Below are positions 9,301-19,200 of a stretch of 64,000 bases of DNA, in pieces. The notes under the pieces were generated by a model. That model was given only the letters and a program-made list of their open reading frames with translations. It was not told the origin of the DNA and made no database searches. The DNA comes from Vallitalea guaymasensis. GTDB taxonomy: Bacteria; Bacillota; Clostridia; Lachnospirales; Vallitaleaceae. Position numbers and translations under genes: made by a program. Location: positions 3,906,001-3,970,000 of the forward strand of contig NZ_CP058561.1 in NCBI RefSeq assembly GCF_018141425.1. The letters run 5' to 3'. How positions within the stretch are numbered: position 1 is the stretch's first letter; each line of letters starts with the position of its first letter.

Positions 9301-10627
9301 AATATTATCTATTTTCCCTTTAACTCAAAATGGGAAGGTTGACCGTAAAAAACTGCTTAGTATCAAAATGCAAAATGTATCTCATGATGATAAAGAGAAT
9401 AAGGAAGAAGTATTTGACCAATTGGAATTAAAACTAAAAACAATTATGGAAAGTGTCTTAGAAGTAGTGGAGATAGGTAAGGAAGATGATTTTTATGACT
9501 ATGGAGCCGATTCTCTCATAATGGCACAAGCTGCTGGTATTTTACACGAAGAACTATTAGCCATTAACAAAGATATACCTTATGATGCTCTACTACGTCA
9601 ATTGTTGAATTATCCAAGTATTGATTCCCTTGCCAAATTCGTTAGACAACAAGGAACTGGTGAAGAACAAATAGATGATTCATCCAATGATTCTAGTAAT
9701 GCTTCAATCATTGAGTATAGCAAAAATGAAAATGGACCTCTTAGAATTATTTTACATGCTGGACTTGGAACTATGAACTGTTTCAGATATCTTATAAAGC
9801 ATCTTGTGAAGGAAGATATAGGTACTGTTATAGGAATCGCAGTTAAAGATGCAGATAAATATTCTTCAATAAACCCAGAGGAACTCATAGAAAATATTGC
9901 TGATGATTATGTTGAAAGAATTATGGAATATGACAATAATGATGTACAGATTATTGGATATTGCCTAGGTGGTTTAATAGCGGTGGAAGTGGCTAAACGC
10001 TTGGCTGAAAATAATGTAAATATTGTTGATTTGGTCTTAATTGACAGTCATCCAGTACAAGCTGATATAAAAGACGAACTGTTTTTAGAATCAATATTCA
10101 TAACTAATTTTTATATTACCCTGCCACAGGTCTATGATGAGATTACTATAGATGAACTGGATTATACATTCAAAAGATTATTTGAAAAGCATAGGGATAA
10201 TATTCCAAAAAATGCTTTGTGTAATTTGGATGGGGATGACAAAATCACGAAAGTCAGTAATTTATTTAGAAAGCTAAGTACATTGACAAAAGAAGAAAGA
10301 TTCAGGGATTATGTAGAGGCAATGCATAAGATAACAGGGGAGAATGTACCTGTGAATATGGCAATGGGTATGTTTAATATTTATTGTCAAAGCTTCAAAG
10401 CAGCACAATTTGAACCTTCAATCTATATGGGTGATGTAAGATTTTTATTAGCTCGTGAAGATTTCCAGTATCTAGCTAATTCTAGTGAGAGGTCTTTGGA
10501 TTTTTGGAAACAATTCTGTTTAGGAGAATTTGAAGTCACTAAAATAGATGGAGATCATATTAGTTGTATAGAAGATGAGAAGAACGTACCTCATTTAGCT
10601 AAGTTAGTTACAGAACCTTTGTCATAA
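6320..10627 (+). CDS. NRPS termination module: docking-Cy-A(Cys)-PCP-TE
   Basis: This 1435-residue NRPS is the terminal module. Residues 3-55 resemble the TubC-type docking domain (GISLWMEDDKLHFKAPKG), which accepts an upstream synthetase. Residues about 65-505 form a heterocyclisation (Cy) domain; its DxxxxDxxS motif reads E203 FIIA D208 WT S211, with Glu for the first Asp. The A domain (about 525-1020) has core A3 FTSGSTGVPKG and a hand-read code D-L-Y-N-F-S-M-I-W-K, close to the cysteine code DLYNLSLIWK. The PCP carries Ser1064 in DYGADSL. The C-terminal thioesterase (about 1130-1435) has G-Y-C-L-G-G, so the nucleophile is Cys1215 rather than Ser, with a later GDH for the catalytic His. 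It should add and cyclise the last cysteine and release the product. A strong AGGAGG site precedes the ATG. Confidence 0.92.
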   Translation: MEISIEKFLEDLYVKGISLWMEDDKLHFKAPKGSISKDELNMLKENKEKIIDILTENETIKIVPDIKSRYEPFPCTDIQSAYLLGRSDSFEYGGVACHIYLELEYDQLEPKKTEEIWNRLIERHDMLRVKFDKSGNQYIQKEVDDFEIIYNDYSGQDESVLTEKMNEIRQNMGNRVYDIEKWPLFDIQLTKTNNKYIMHFSIEFIIADWTSIRLLLNEFDILNRNIDEELPKLELTFRDYILAADKLKKSKQYIEDKNYWMQRVDTLPSAPKLPILVNEKNEKVKFERHTLHIKQDKWNILKDFVKKKGLTPTATVLTAFALIIERWSTESRFCLNLTLLNRMPIHPQVNDIVGDFTTINLLEINLNDIKTFIEYAKDIQKRLFDDLDHKLFSGVEVIRELARRHSNKELMPIIFTSAIGSESTNVASSKIEVNENGISQTPQVFIDCQAMDDENGLRINWDVRDKIFPQNMIKDMFNSFEELLNRLIEMKETWNEKDIVKLPLWQQNERKIVNDTSKILPDKLLHQQIFEQAELTPDNIAVKDGNNSITYRELIRLSDTISAYLLDAGCKPQDKIAIVMEKSIYQVASVLGILNIGGIYVPISNKQPVSRIESIIEQSSSDIVLMTSSSSIKIDDNYKVIEVDKLEPRNEEFNRFTGDSNNTAYIIFTSGSTGVPKGVTISHKAALNTINDINDRFKVTSDDSIIGISKLSFDLSVYDIFGLLSVGGKIIYPMDSKLNDPSYWYSLISENNITMWNTVPAIMEMLVNYLEVSNYSLDSMEKIFLSGDWIGVNLPDRIKNKMPNADIICMGGATEASIWSIYHVYDDSDKSYKSIPYGRPLANQQFKVFDSMLRDCPVLVEGELGIMGQGLSKGYLGQKEITANSFIIHEKDKIYRTGDYGRYLPGGEIEFLGRKDAQVKIRGHRIELGEIESALNRHEKVKSAVVIVGTENKNQLYGFVMLDDNQKSPKVTEDELKEYLASYIPEYMIPTSISILSIFPLTQNGKVDRKKLLSIKMQNVSHDDKENKEEVFDQLELKLKTIMESVLEVVEIGKEDDFYDYGADSLIMAQAAGILHEELLAINKDIPYDALLRQLLNYPSIDSLAKFVRQQGTGEEQIDDSSNDSSNASIIEYSKNENGPLRIILHAGLGTMNCFRYLIKHLVKEDIGTVIGIAVKDADKYSSINPEELIENIADDYVERIMEYDNNDVQIIGYCLGGLIAVEVAKRLAENNVNIVDLVLIDSHPVQADIKDELFLESIFITNFYITLPQVYDEITIDELDYTFKRLFEKHRDNIPKNALCNLDGDDKITKVSNLFRKLSTLTKEERFRDYVEAMHKITGENVPVNMAMGMFNIYCQSFKAAQFEPSIYMGDVRFLLAREDFQYLANSSERSLDFWKQFCLGEFEVTKIDGDHISCIEDEKNVPHLAKLVTEPLS

Positions 10628-10649
10628 ACAAACTAAAAAGGAGACTATT

Positions 10650-11681
10650 ATGGAATTAGAAGAAAATATCATTATATCTAAGATACAAGGCTATTACACT
10701 GCTTATTTGATGTATATTTCATGTGAACTTAATATATTTGATTATTTATATAATGAAGATATGAGTATTAATGATTTGAGTGAGAAAATAAACATATCAA
10801 GAGATAAGACATATAGGTTGATTAGACCTCTAGTAGCTAATAGTTTTATTAATGAAGAAGATGAATTATTAAGTCTTTCTAGATTAGGTCAAAAGTTATC
10901 CGAATATGACGAAAAATCATTAAAAGGATTTGTTTTATTCAACGGTAGAGAGTGTATGACATGTTGGTCATATATGTATGAGGCATTATCAAAAAATATA
11001 TACCCATTCAAATTAGTGAGTAAAAATGAATTTTTTGATGCCCAAGCTTTAGATGATGGTAAATTTGATAATTTTAATTTGATGATGAGAAGTTCAAGTA
11101 GGAACATGAATCTAAGTCCATACTTGGAACAACAATATAATAAAGATGATAAATTGAAGATTGTTGATATTGGAGGAGGAGCAGGAGATATCATAAGTAA
11201 ATTTTTATTATCTTATCATAATAGTTCAGGGACAATAATTGACCTGGAGCATGTAAGAAAAGAAGCTGAAGAAAACGTTGGTAGCCATAGTCTTTCCAAT
11301 AGATGCAGATTTGTTTCTGGTGACTTCTTTGTAGAATTAAATATACAAGGAGATATATTCATTCTATCTAGAATCATTCATGATTGGGAAGACGAAGATG
11401 CCATTAATATATTGAAAAATGTAAAAAACAATATGGATGAACATTCAAGACTACTTATAATTGAAAAGATAATTCCAGAAAAGATTGAGAAGAAGAATCT
11501 ATATTTGTATATGAGTGACCTGCATATATGGTCAATGTGTGGAGGAAAAGAGAGAACTGAAAATGAGTTGGTTGATATCTGCCAAGAGAGTGGATTAGTA
11601 CTCAATAAGATATATGGATTAGCCGATTTTGAATACATTTTGGAATTCCAGAAAGATTGTTATGAGGAAGGGGTATTATGA
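10650..11681 (+). CDS. SAM-dependent O-methyltransferase (acetylserotonin-OMT type)
   Basis: This 343-residue protein has an N-terminal winged-helix dimerisation domain (SINDLSEKINISRDKTYRLI) and a C-terminal class I methyltransferase domain. SAM motif I is VDIGGGAGDII, and the catalytic segment reads SRIIHDWEDEDA, in which His is the usual general base for O-methylation of phenol-like hydroxyls. The length is normal for the O-methyltransferase_2 family used by plants and by bacterial aromatic polyketide pathways. The gene sits between the two NRPS genes and overlaps the aryl-AMP ligase gene by four bases. If the starter is 1,4-dihydroxy-2-naphthoate, the free 4-hydroxyl, which is not needed for metal binding, is a sensible target; methylation there would also hinder oxidation to the quinone. 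The target is inference. Confidence 0.85.
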   Translation: MELEENIIISKIQGYYTAYLMYISCELNIFDYLYNEDMSINDLSEKINISRDKTYRLIRPLVANSFINEEDELLSLSRLGQKLSEYDEKSLKGFVLFNGRECMTCWSYMYEALSKNIYPFKLVSKNEFFDAQALDDGKFDNFNLMMRSSSRNMNLSPYLEQQYNKDDKLKIVDIGGGAGDIISKFLLSYHNSSGTIIDLEHVRKEAEENVGSHSLSNRCRFVSGDFFVELNIQGDIFILSRIIHDWEDEDAINILKNVKNNMDEHSRLLIIEKIIPEKIEKKNLYLYMSDLHIWSMCGGKERTENELVDICQESGLVLNKIYGLADFEYILEFQKDCYEEGVL

Positions 11682-13264
11682 TGAATTTTAATGATATTTA
11701 TGATACATATGAAAAACAGGGGTATTATGAACCTTTTACAATGGGAGAGCATCTTGAAAACTGGACAGAAAAATATGGTGATAAGATAGCATTAGTTGAA
11801 GAAGACAAAAGAATAACCTATAGGGAATTGAATCAGAAAGTCTATGAATTAGCAGCAGGATTCTATAAAACAGGAATAGGAAAAGGGGATAATGTTGTGG
11901 TTCAACTACCTAATTCAATTGCTTTCGTTATAACATGCTTCGCACTATTTCGTATAGGTGCAAGACCTGTTTTTTCATTGCCAGCCCATAGGGAATCAGA
12001 ACTTAATGGAGTCTTTAATATTGCTAAGCCTGTAGCTTATATCATACCTACTGATTTCTTAGGATTTGATTATTCAGTTATGGCAGAAAAAATGAGTAAG
12101 AAATATCCTTGTTTAAAATTGATTATAACAGACGGACAAGCAGGAGATTACATCAACCTTAATGATTTGTTCATAGAACCTTCTGATATTGAAGATGAAC
12201 CTTCCTATAAAAAAACTGCACTATTCTTATTATCAGGAGGAACAACAACAGGAAAGCCCAAACTAATACCCAAGATTCATTCAGCATATATGTATAATGC
12301 TAAAGCCAGTGCTGTTAGATGTGGATTAGATGAGACAAGTGTTTATCTTGCTTTTTTACCAATAGCACATGATTTTCCATTTTGCAGTCCAGGGGTATTA
12401 GGTACTCTATTATCAGGAGGAAAAGTAGTACTTTGTAAAACCTCAAGCCCAGATGAAGTATTTCCTATGATAGAAAGGGAGCAGGTAACAGTAATGGCAT
12501 TAGTACCAGCCATAGGAGAAGTATGGTTAGATGCTGTCATGTGGGGAGAGAGCGCAGATTTTTCAAGTATCAAGTTAGTAATAGTAGGTGCCACCAAAAT
12601 AGAATATGATACCGCAGAAAGATTATCAGAGACGATGGGGTGCAAGATTCAGCAGGGATATGGATTAGGTGAAGGCTTAACCTGCTTTACTTCTCTTGAT
12701 GACCCTGTAGAAATTGCATTTACTTGCCAAGGAAGCCCCATTTCACAGGGTGATGAGGTGAAAATAGTTGATGAGAATGGAGAAGAAGTAGAAGATGGTG
12801 AGTATGGGGAATTACTTGAAAAAGGACCATATACATTTACTGGATACTATAATTCGCCAGAATTGAATGAAAAGGCATTTACGGATGATGGCTTTTTCCG
12901 TACAGGTGATAGAGCAAGATTCACTGAAGAAGGCAACATACAGCTGGGAGGACGTATTATAGAGATTATCAATAGAGCAGGAGAGAAGATTGTTCCGGCA
13001 GAGCTTGAGGACCATCTAAGGAAATATAAAGACATCAAAGATGTGGCAGTAGTTCCTATGCCTGATAAAAACCTAGGACAAGCTATTTGTGCCTTTATAA
13101 CTACAGATGATTATGATATAAACTTTACAGATATAAATGAATTCTTGAGGAATGAAGGAGTAGCTGCATATAGAATGCCCGATAAGATAAAAGTAATTGA
13201 TTTTTTACCTCGAACTAATGTTGGTAAAGTGGATAAAGTAACACTAAAGAAGATGCTGGAATAA
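11678..13264 (+). CDS. stand-alone aryl-AMP ligase (DhbE/EntE/YbtE family), divergent pocket
   Basis: This 528-residue adenylating enzyme starts like EntE, DhbE and YbtE and should load an aromatic acid onto the ArCP of the large NRPS. Core motifs are present: A3 (SGGTTTGKPK, one residue longer than I recall for EntE SGGTTGTPK), A7/A8 (FRTGDRA, then IEIINRAGEKI) and the A10 lysine (NVGKVDK). The pocket differs from salicylate and dihydroxybenzoate ligases. Where those have H-N at position 235 this has H-D (residue 232, in AHDFPFCSPG). My hand-read ten-residue code is D-F-S-A-I-G-G-T-C-K, against N-Y/F-S-A-Q-G-V-V-N-K for DHB. The Val-to-Gly change removes bulk and would suit a larger, bicyclic acid. 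Because the operons encode DHNA synthesis and no salicylate or DHB synthesis, I propose DHNA as substrate. Confidence 0.88.
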   Translation: MMNFNDIYDTYEKQGYYEPFTMGEHLENWTEKYGDKIALVEEDKRITYRELNQKVYELAAGFYKTGIGKGDNVVVQLPNSIAFVITCFALFRIGARPVFSLPAHRESELNGVFNIAKPVAYIIPTDFLGFDYSVMAEKMSKKYPCLKLIITDGQAGDYINLNDLFIEPSDIEDEPSYKKTALFLLSGGTTTGKPKLIPKIHSAYMYNAKASAVRCGLDETSVYLAFLPIAHDFPFCSPGVLGTLLSGGKVVLCKTSSPDEVFPMIEREQVTVMALVPAIGEVWLDAVMWGESADFSSIKLVIVGATKIEYDTAERLSETMGCKIQQGYGLGEGLTCFTSLDDPVEIAFTCQGSPISQGDEVKIVDENGEEVEDGEYGELLEKGPYTFTGYYNSPELNEKAFTDDGFFRTGDRARFTEEGNIQLGGRIIEIINRAGEKIVPAELEDHLRKYKDIKDVAVVPMPDKNLGQAICAFITTDDYDINFTDINEFLRNEGVAAYRMPDKIKVIDFLPRTNVGKVDKVTLKKMLE

Positions 13265-13281
13265 TATTAAGGAGGTAAGTT

Positions 13282-16200
13282 ATGAATGATATTATATATA
13301 GTTATGAAAATATAAAAGAAGATATTAATAAGATGTTAGGTGAACCTATAGATTTCTCTGCTTCTCAAAATTTATTGGAGCTGGGACTAAGTTCATTGCA
13401 AATAATGAGATTAGCCAATGTATGGCGTAGAAAAGGTATAAGAATAACATTTGTGGATCTTATATCAAAGCCCTATCTGGATAAATGGTATGAATCAATT
13501 AATAAGAATAAAATTAGTATAGATAGTAAGAATCAATTAAATGAAACGAAAGAAAAAATTGAGACTATACAATATATAGATGACGAGGAAGAATTTTCTC
13601 TTACAGATGTACAATACGCTTATTGGATAGGAAGGGAAAAACATCAGATATTAGGTGGTGTAGGTTGTCATGGATATCTTGAGATAGATGGAAAAAATGT
13701 GATACCAGAGAAATTAGAAGATGCATGGAATACATTGATATCACATCATCCTATGCTTAGAGTTAAATATACTAGTAATGGTAAACAAAAAATAATAAGT
13801 AATCCAGAAAAAAGAGAAATAGTAATACATGATCTAAAAGATATGACAGAAGATATTATATCACTTGAACTCGAAAAGATACGAAAAAGAATGGCACACA
13901 GACTTTTGGATATTGAAAATGGTAAAGTAACAGGTATGGAAATAAGCATATTGCCAGATTATAATACAAGAATTCATTTTGATATTGATTTACTTGTTGC
14001 AGATGTTCAGAGCTTCCAGATAATATTAAGAGACCTAGTAGCCATCTACAATAGAAACCAGATGCCAAAAGCTCCAAAAAACTGGAGTTTCGGTAGATAT
14101 CTAAAGAAGTTTGAAAAAAATCAATTAGTAATGAAGAACGAAGCAAAAAAATATTGGGATAGTATATTAGATACATTACAGGGACCACCTTCTCTACCTT
14201 TAGCGAAAAAAACAGAAGAGATAGAAGATGTCAAATTCAAAAGGCACGAATACTTTTTGAATAAATCTCATTGGGAAGGGATAAGGAGAAAGTCTGCAGG
14301 ATATGGATTAACCCCTGCAATGATATTTTTAACAGCTTATTCAAAGATAATTAAAAGATGGAGCAGTAATGAACAGTTCTTGATGAATATTCCTCTTTTT
14401 AATAGAGATTGTTTAGATAAAGAATTAGAGAATGTAGTAGCGGACTTCACGAATCTGCTACTTATGCAAATGGATTTTACTAATGAAGAATCCTTTGTTT
14501 CATCAGCTAAAAAGATACAAGAACAATTCCATAATAACATGAAATATTCTGCTTACTCAGGAGTTGAAATTCAACGTGATTTAGCGAAATTACATAAAGA
14601 GCAGAAAAATTTTGCACCAGTAGTATTTTCCTGTAACTTAGGTGAGCCACTTATAAATAATGAGTTCAGAGATGTTTTTGGTGAAATAACATATATGATA
14701 TCTCAAACTCCCCAAGTGTGGATTGATCTACAGATTTTTAATTATGAAGATGGTGTTTTACTTATATGGGATTCTGTGGAAGAACTGTTCCCTAAGGGTA
14801 TGCTGGATGATATGTTTAACAGGTTCACTTTACTGCTGGAACAATTAGGGGCTGATGATGATATATGGAATGGCATACCCCACTTAGTTCCTGAAAAACA
14901 GATTAAGATAAGAGAAGAAATAAATAAAAAGAATGCTTTACAATTAGAAAATAACCTGCATACTTCATTCTTTAAGTATGCTTCAATGAAGCCAGATAAA
15001 ATAGGAGTAATAGATACAAATGGTAAACAATATACATATGGAGAATTACTTGATGATACGTTGAAAGTCGCTAATTATCTTAGGAAGCAAGGCGTAAAAG
15101 AAAAGATGGCAGTAGGAATGACAATGGAGCGGGGAGTAGACCAGATTATTGCTATAATGGCAATTGTATCTATTGGAGCACACTATGTTCCAGTTGCTGC
15201 CGACCAGCCTATAGTTAGACAAAATGTAATGTATAAAAAAGCGAACGTAAAATATCTGATGATTAATAAGAAGTTAGAGGAAAGCAAGTATCTAGATTCA
15301 TCAATCAAGATATTAAATATAGAAGAAGGAAAAAAAGAAGAAAGACTGCCAATTTCCCAGATTAATGAAATAGATGGTAGTAATCTGGCATATATAATAT
15401 TTACTTCTGGTTCAACTGGCGAGCCAAAAGGTATTGAGATAACTCATTTCAATGCTTTAAATACTATAACAGATATTATAAACAGGTATCACATAGAAGA
15501 AAACGATAAAATATTAAGTGTTTCTTCAGTGGCATTTGATTTATCTGTATTTGATATATTCGGCTTACTAAATGTTGGTGGAACTGTAGTATTGATTAGA
15601 GAAGAATCCTATAGAGATGCTGATGAATGGGTTAGATTAATAAACAAGTATAATATAACTCTTTGGAATTCTGTTCCAGCACTGTTAGATATGCTGTTAG
15701 TGATGGCAGAGAGTAAACACATCAGTATGCCAACTCTTAGATTAGCTTTACTTTCAGGAGATTGGATTGGTCTTCATTTACCCAAGAAATTAAAAGAGAT
15801 TGCTTCTAATTCATCTATGGTTGGTCTAGGTGGTGCTACAGAAGCTTCCATATGGTCTAATCATTATGAAGTAACTTTACCTATACCTGATGAGTGGAAG
15901 TCCATACCTTATGGTAAGCCATTGACCAATCAGAAATTCAGAGTTGCTGACAAACAAGGAAGAGATTGTCCAGACTATGTGCCTGGAGAATTATGGATTG
16001 GTGGAGATGGAGTAGCAAGAGGGTATGTTAATGAGCAACAGTTGACAAAAAACAGTTTTGTTATGTGGGAGGGTGAACGTTGGTACAAGACAGGTGACTT
16101 AGGACGTTATCTATCAGATGGTAATATAGAATTTCTTGGAAGAGAAGATTTTCAAGTTAAGATAAGAGGTCACCGTATTGAATTAACAGAGATTGAAATA

Positions 16201-19200
16201 GCTATAAATAGATTTCATAACATAAAAGATAGTGTTGTAATACCTGTAAACAACTTAAATGGTAAATATCTGGTATCTTTCTTAGTATTAGAAAATAAGG
16301 ATTTGACATTAGATACTAAGAAACTATCAGATTACTTGGAAAATAAACTACCACACTATATGGTACCTACTTCATTCAACATTATCCAAGAAATGCCTAT
16401 AACATCTAATGGAAAAGTTGATATCAAGAGTTTGACCGAGATGAATATAGAAGAAGACGTTAAGGAGTGTATATCACCAAAAACACCATTAGAGATTTCT
16501 TTAGCCAAGATATGGAGTGAAATACTGCAAGTAGATAGGATAAGTACCTTGGACAACTATTTTGCTTTAGGAGGAGATTCACTTCTCGCAACTAGATTAA
16601 GTGCATTAGTTTCTGAGAAACTGAATGTAAGATTATCATTAGAAGAAATATTTACAAAGCCAGTTTTTGAAAAACAAATACTCCATATAGAAAAGGTTTT
16701 AGCTAATAATGATATAGAAGAAGCTTACCAAGAAAATAAAGAATTGGCAAAATACATTGAAATAAATGATAAGATGAAATATGAACCATTCCCATTAACA
16801 GAAATACAACAGGCTTATCTGATAGGACGTAGTGGTCTGTATACTCTGGGAGATGTATCTACTCATTATTATTATGAATTAGAAGGAAGTACAATTGATA
16901 TACAAAAATTAGAGAATGCCTTGAATGTATTAATAGGTTACCATGATATGTTAAGAGCTGTTATCCTGCCAGAAGAACATAAACAGGTAATACTTGAAAA
17001 AGTACCTGATTATCATATCAAAACTACAGATTTAAGAGGTATTTCTAATATAAAGGGAAAGTTGGATGAGATAAGAGAAGAGATTTCTCACACTACTCTA
17101 TCAATAGATAAATGGCCTTTGTTTGACATTAGGGCAACTTATTACGATGATAAGATAAGATTACATATGAACTTTGATAATATTATATTTGATGGATGGA
17201 GTATTTCATTATTCATGGAACAAATGAAAAATTTATATTCAGATATAGATTATAAACTGCCAGAAATACACCTTTCCTTTAGAGATTATGTATTGGCTCT
17301 ACAGAAAATAAAAGAAACATCCTTATATGAGAATGATAAAAATTATTGGTTGAATGAAATTAAGAGTATGCCTCCTGCACCAGAATTACCTATTGAAAAT
17401 AGTCCGGATTCTCTTCAAACAGCTAGATTCAATCATTATGAATCCATATTAGTCAGTGATAGGTGGAATAGACTTAAATCTATAGGGAAAAAAGAAAATA
17501 TTACACCTTCAGCCATTTTATTGACTGCATTTTCAGAAGTGATAGGAAGGTTCAGCAAGACACAAGATTTTACAATAAACTTGACCAGATTTAATAGATT
17601 ACCTGTTCATGATAGGATAAATGATATAATCGGGGACTTTACTTCTCTTGTTATGTTGTCGGTAGACAGAAAAAATGGAGCAACATTCTTGGAAAGATGT
17701 AAAAATGTACAAAAGAAATTATGGCAAAATCTTGACCACCCATATTTTTGTGGAGTTGAAGTTCAGAGAGAATACAGTAAGCTTGGGTCCAAGGATAATT
17801 CGTCACCTATTATGCCAATAGTATTTACAAGTGGTCTAGGGATAAGTCTGGATGGGGATCAGGCAAGTAATGATTTCCCAAAGATAAAATATAACATGTC
17901 AGAGACACCACAGGTATGGTTGGATCATCAAGTAGCAGAAAAGGATGGTAATCTATATCTTTTCTGGGATGTAATTGATAAGATTTTTCCTGATGGATTG
18001 GTTAATGAAATAATGTCAGCCTATGAAAAATTATTAACTGATTTGGCAGTCAATAAAGATATGTGGACAAATAATACTTGGAACCTGATTAGTATTTTAG
18101 ACCAGTCAAGAATAGAAGCAAATAATACAAAAGCTCCTATGGCTTCTGAAACATTGATAAGCTTGTTTTTAAAGCAAGTCAAGGAAAATCCTGATTATAT
18201 AGCTGTCATCAATAATGATAGAACACTAACATATAAGGAAGTATTTTTGTATGCATATGAAATAAAAAAATATATCGAAGTAAAAAACATTGATGATAAG
18301 AGCCTGATTGCTGTAGTCATGAACAAGGGTTGGGAACAAATTCCAGCGGTTCTAGGTGTAATGATGGCAAAAGCTGCTTATCTACCTATAGATTCCAGTA
18401 ATTCAGTAGACAGAATGAGAGTGATATTAAAAGAAGCTGATACAAATATTATTTTGACCCAATCTGTTCTATATAATGAGTTAGATATAGAAGGAGCAAT
18501 TAAGCTGTCTGTTGACGAAGTTTTGATATCTGATAAAACCATAGATGATTATGTAGATGGGACAAAACCTGATGATTCAGCTTATGTAATATATACATCT
18601 GGTTCAACTGGAGTACCAAAAGGAGTTGTCATAGATCATAAAGGTGCAGTTAACACCATTTTAGATATCAATAAGCGTTTTAATATAGATCATAATGATA
18701 GAACAATAGCATTGTCAAACCTTAATTTTGATTTATCGGTATATGATATATTTGGAATGTTATCCTGTGGAGGAGCCATTGTCATACCTGAAAGTACAAA
18801 AGCAAAAGAACCTGATTATTGGATTGACCTATTAGATGAAAAGAATATAACCGTATGGAATACTGTTCCTGCATTCATGCAGATGCTTATTGAATATGAC
18901 TATGATAATAAGCTTATAGATAATACTGATCTAAGGTTAGTATTGTTAAGTGGAGACTGGATACCTCTTAATCTGCCAGATAAAATAAAAGCTGCATTTG
19001 AAAATGCTGTCGTAGCAGGTCTAGGAGGAGCGACAGAAGCCTCTATCTGGTCAAATATATTTATAGTGGAAGATATCAATGATAAGTGGAAAAGCATACC
19101 TTATGGGAAGCCCCTTACCAATCAGAGATACCATATCTTGAATGAACTGATGGAGGATTGTCCTAACTGGGTCGAAGGTAGATTATATATTGCTGGAGAA

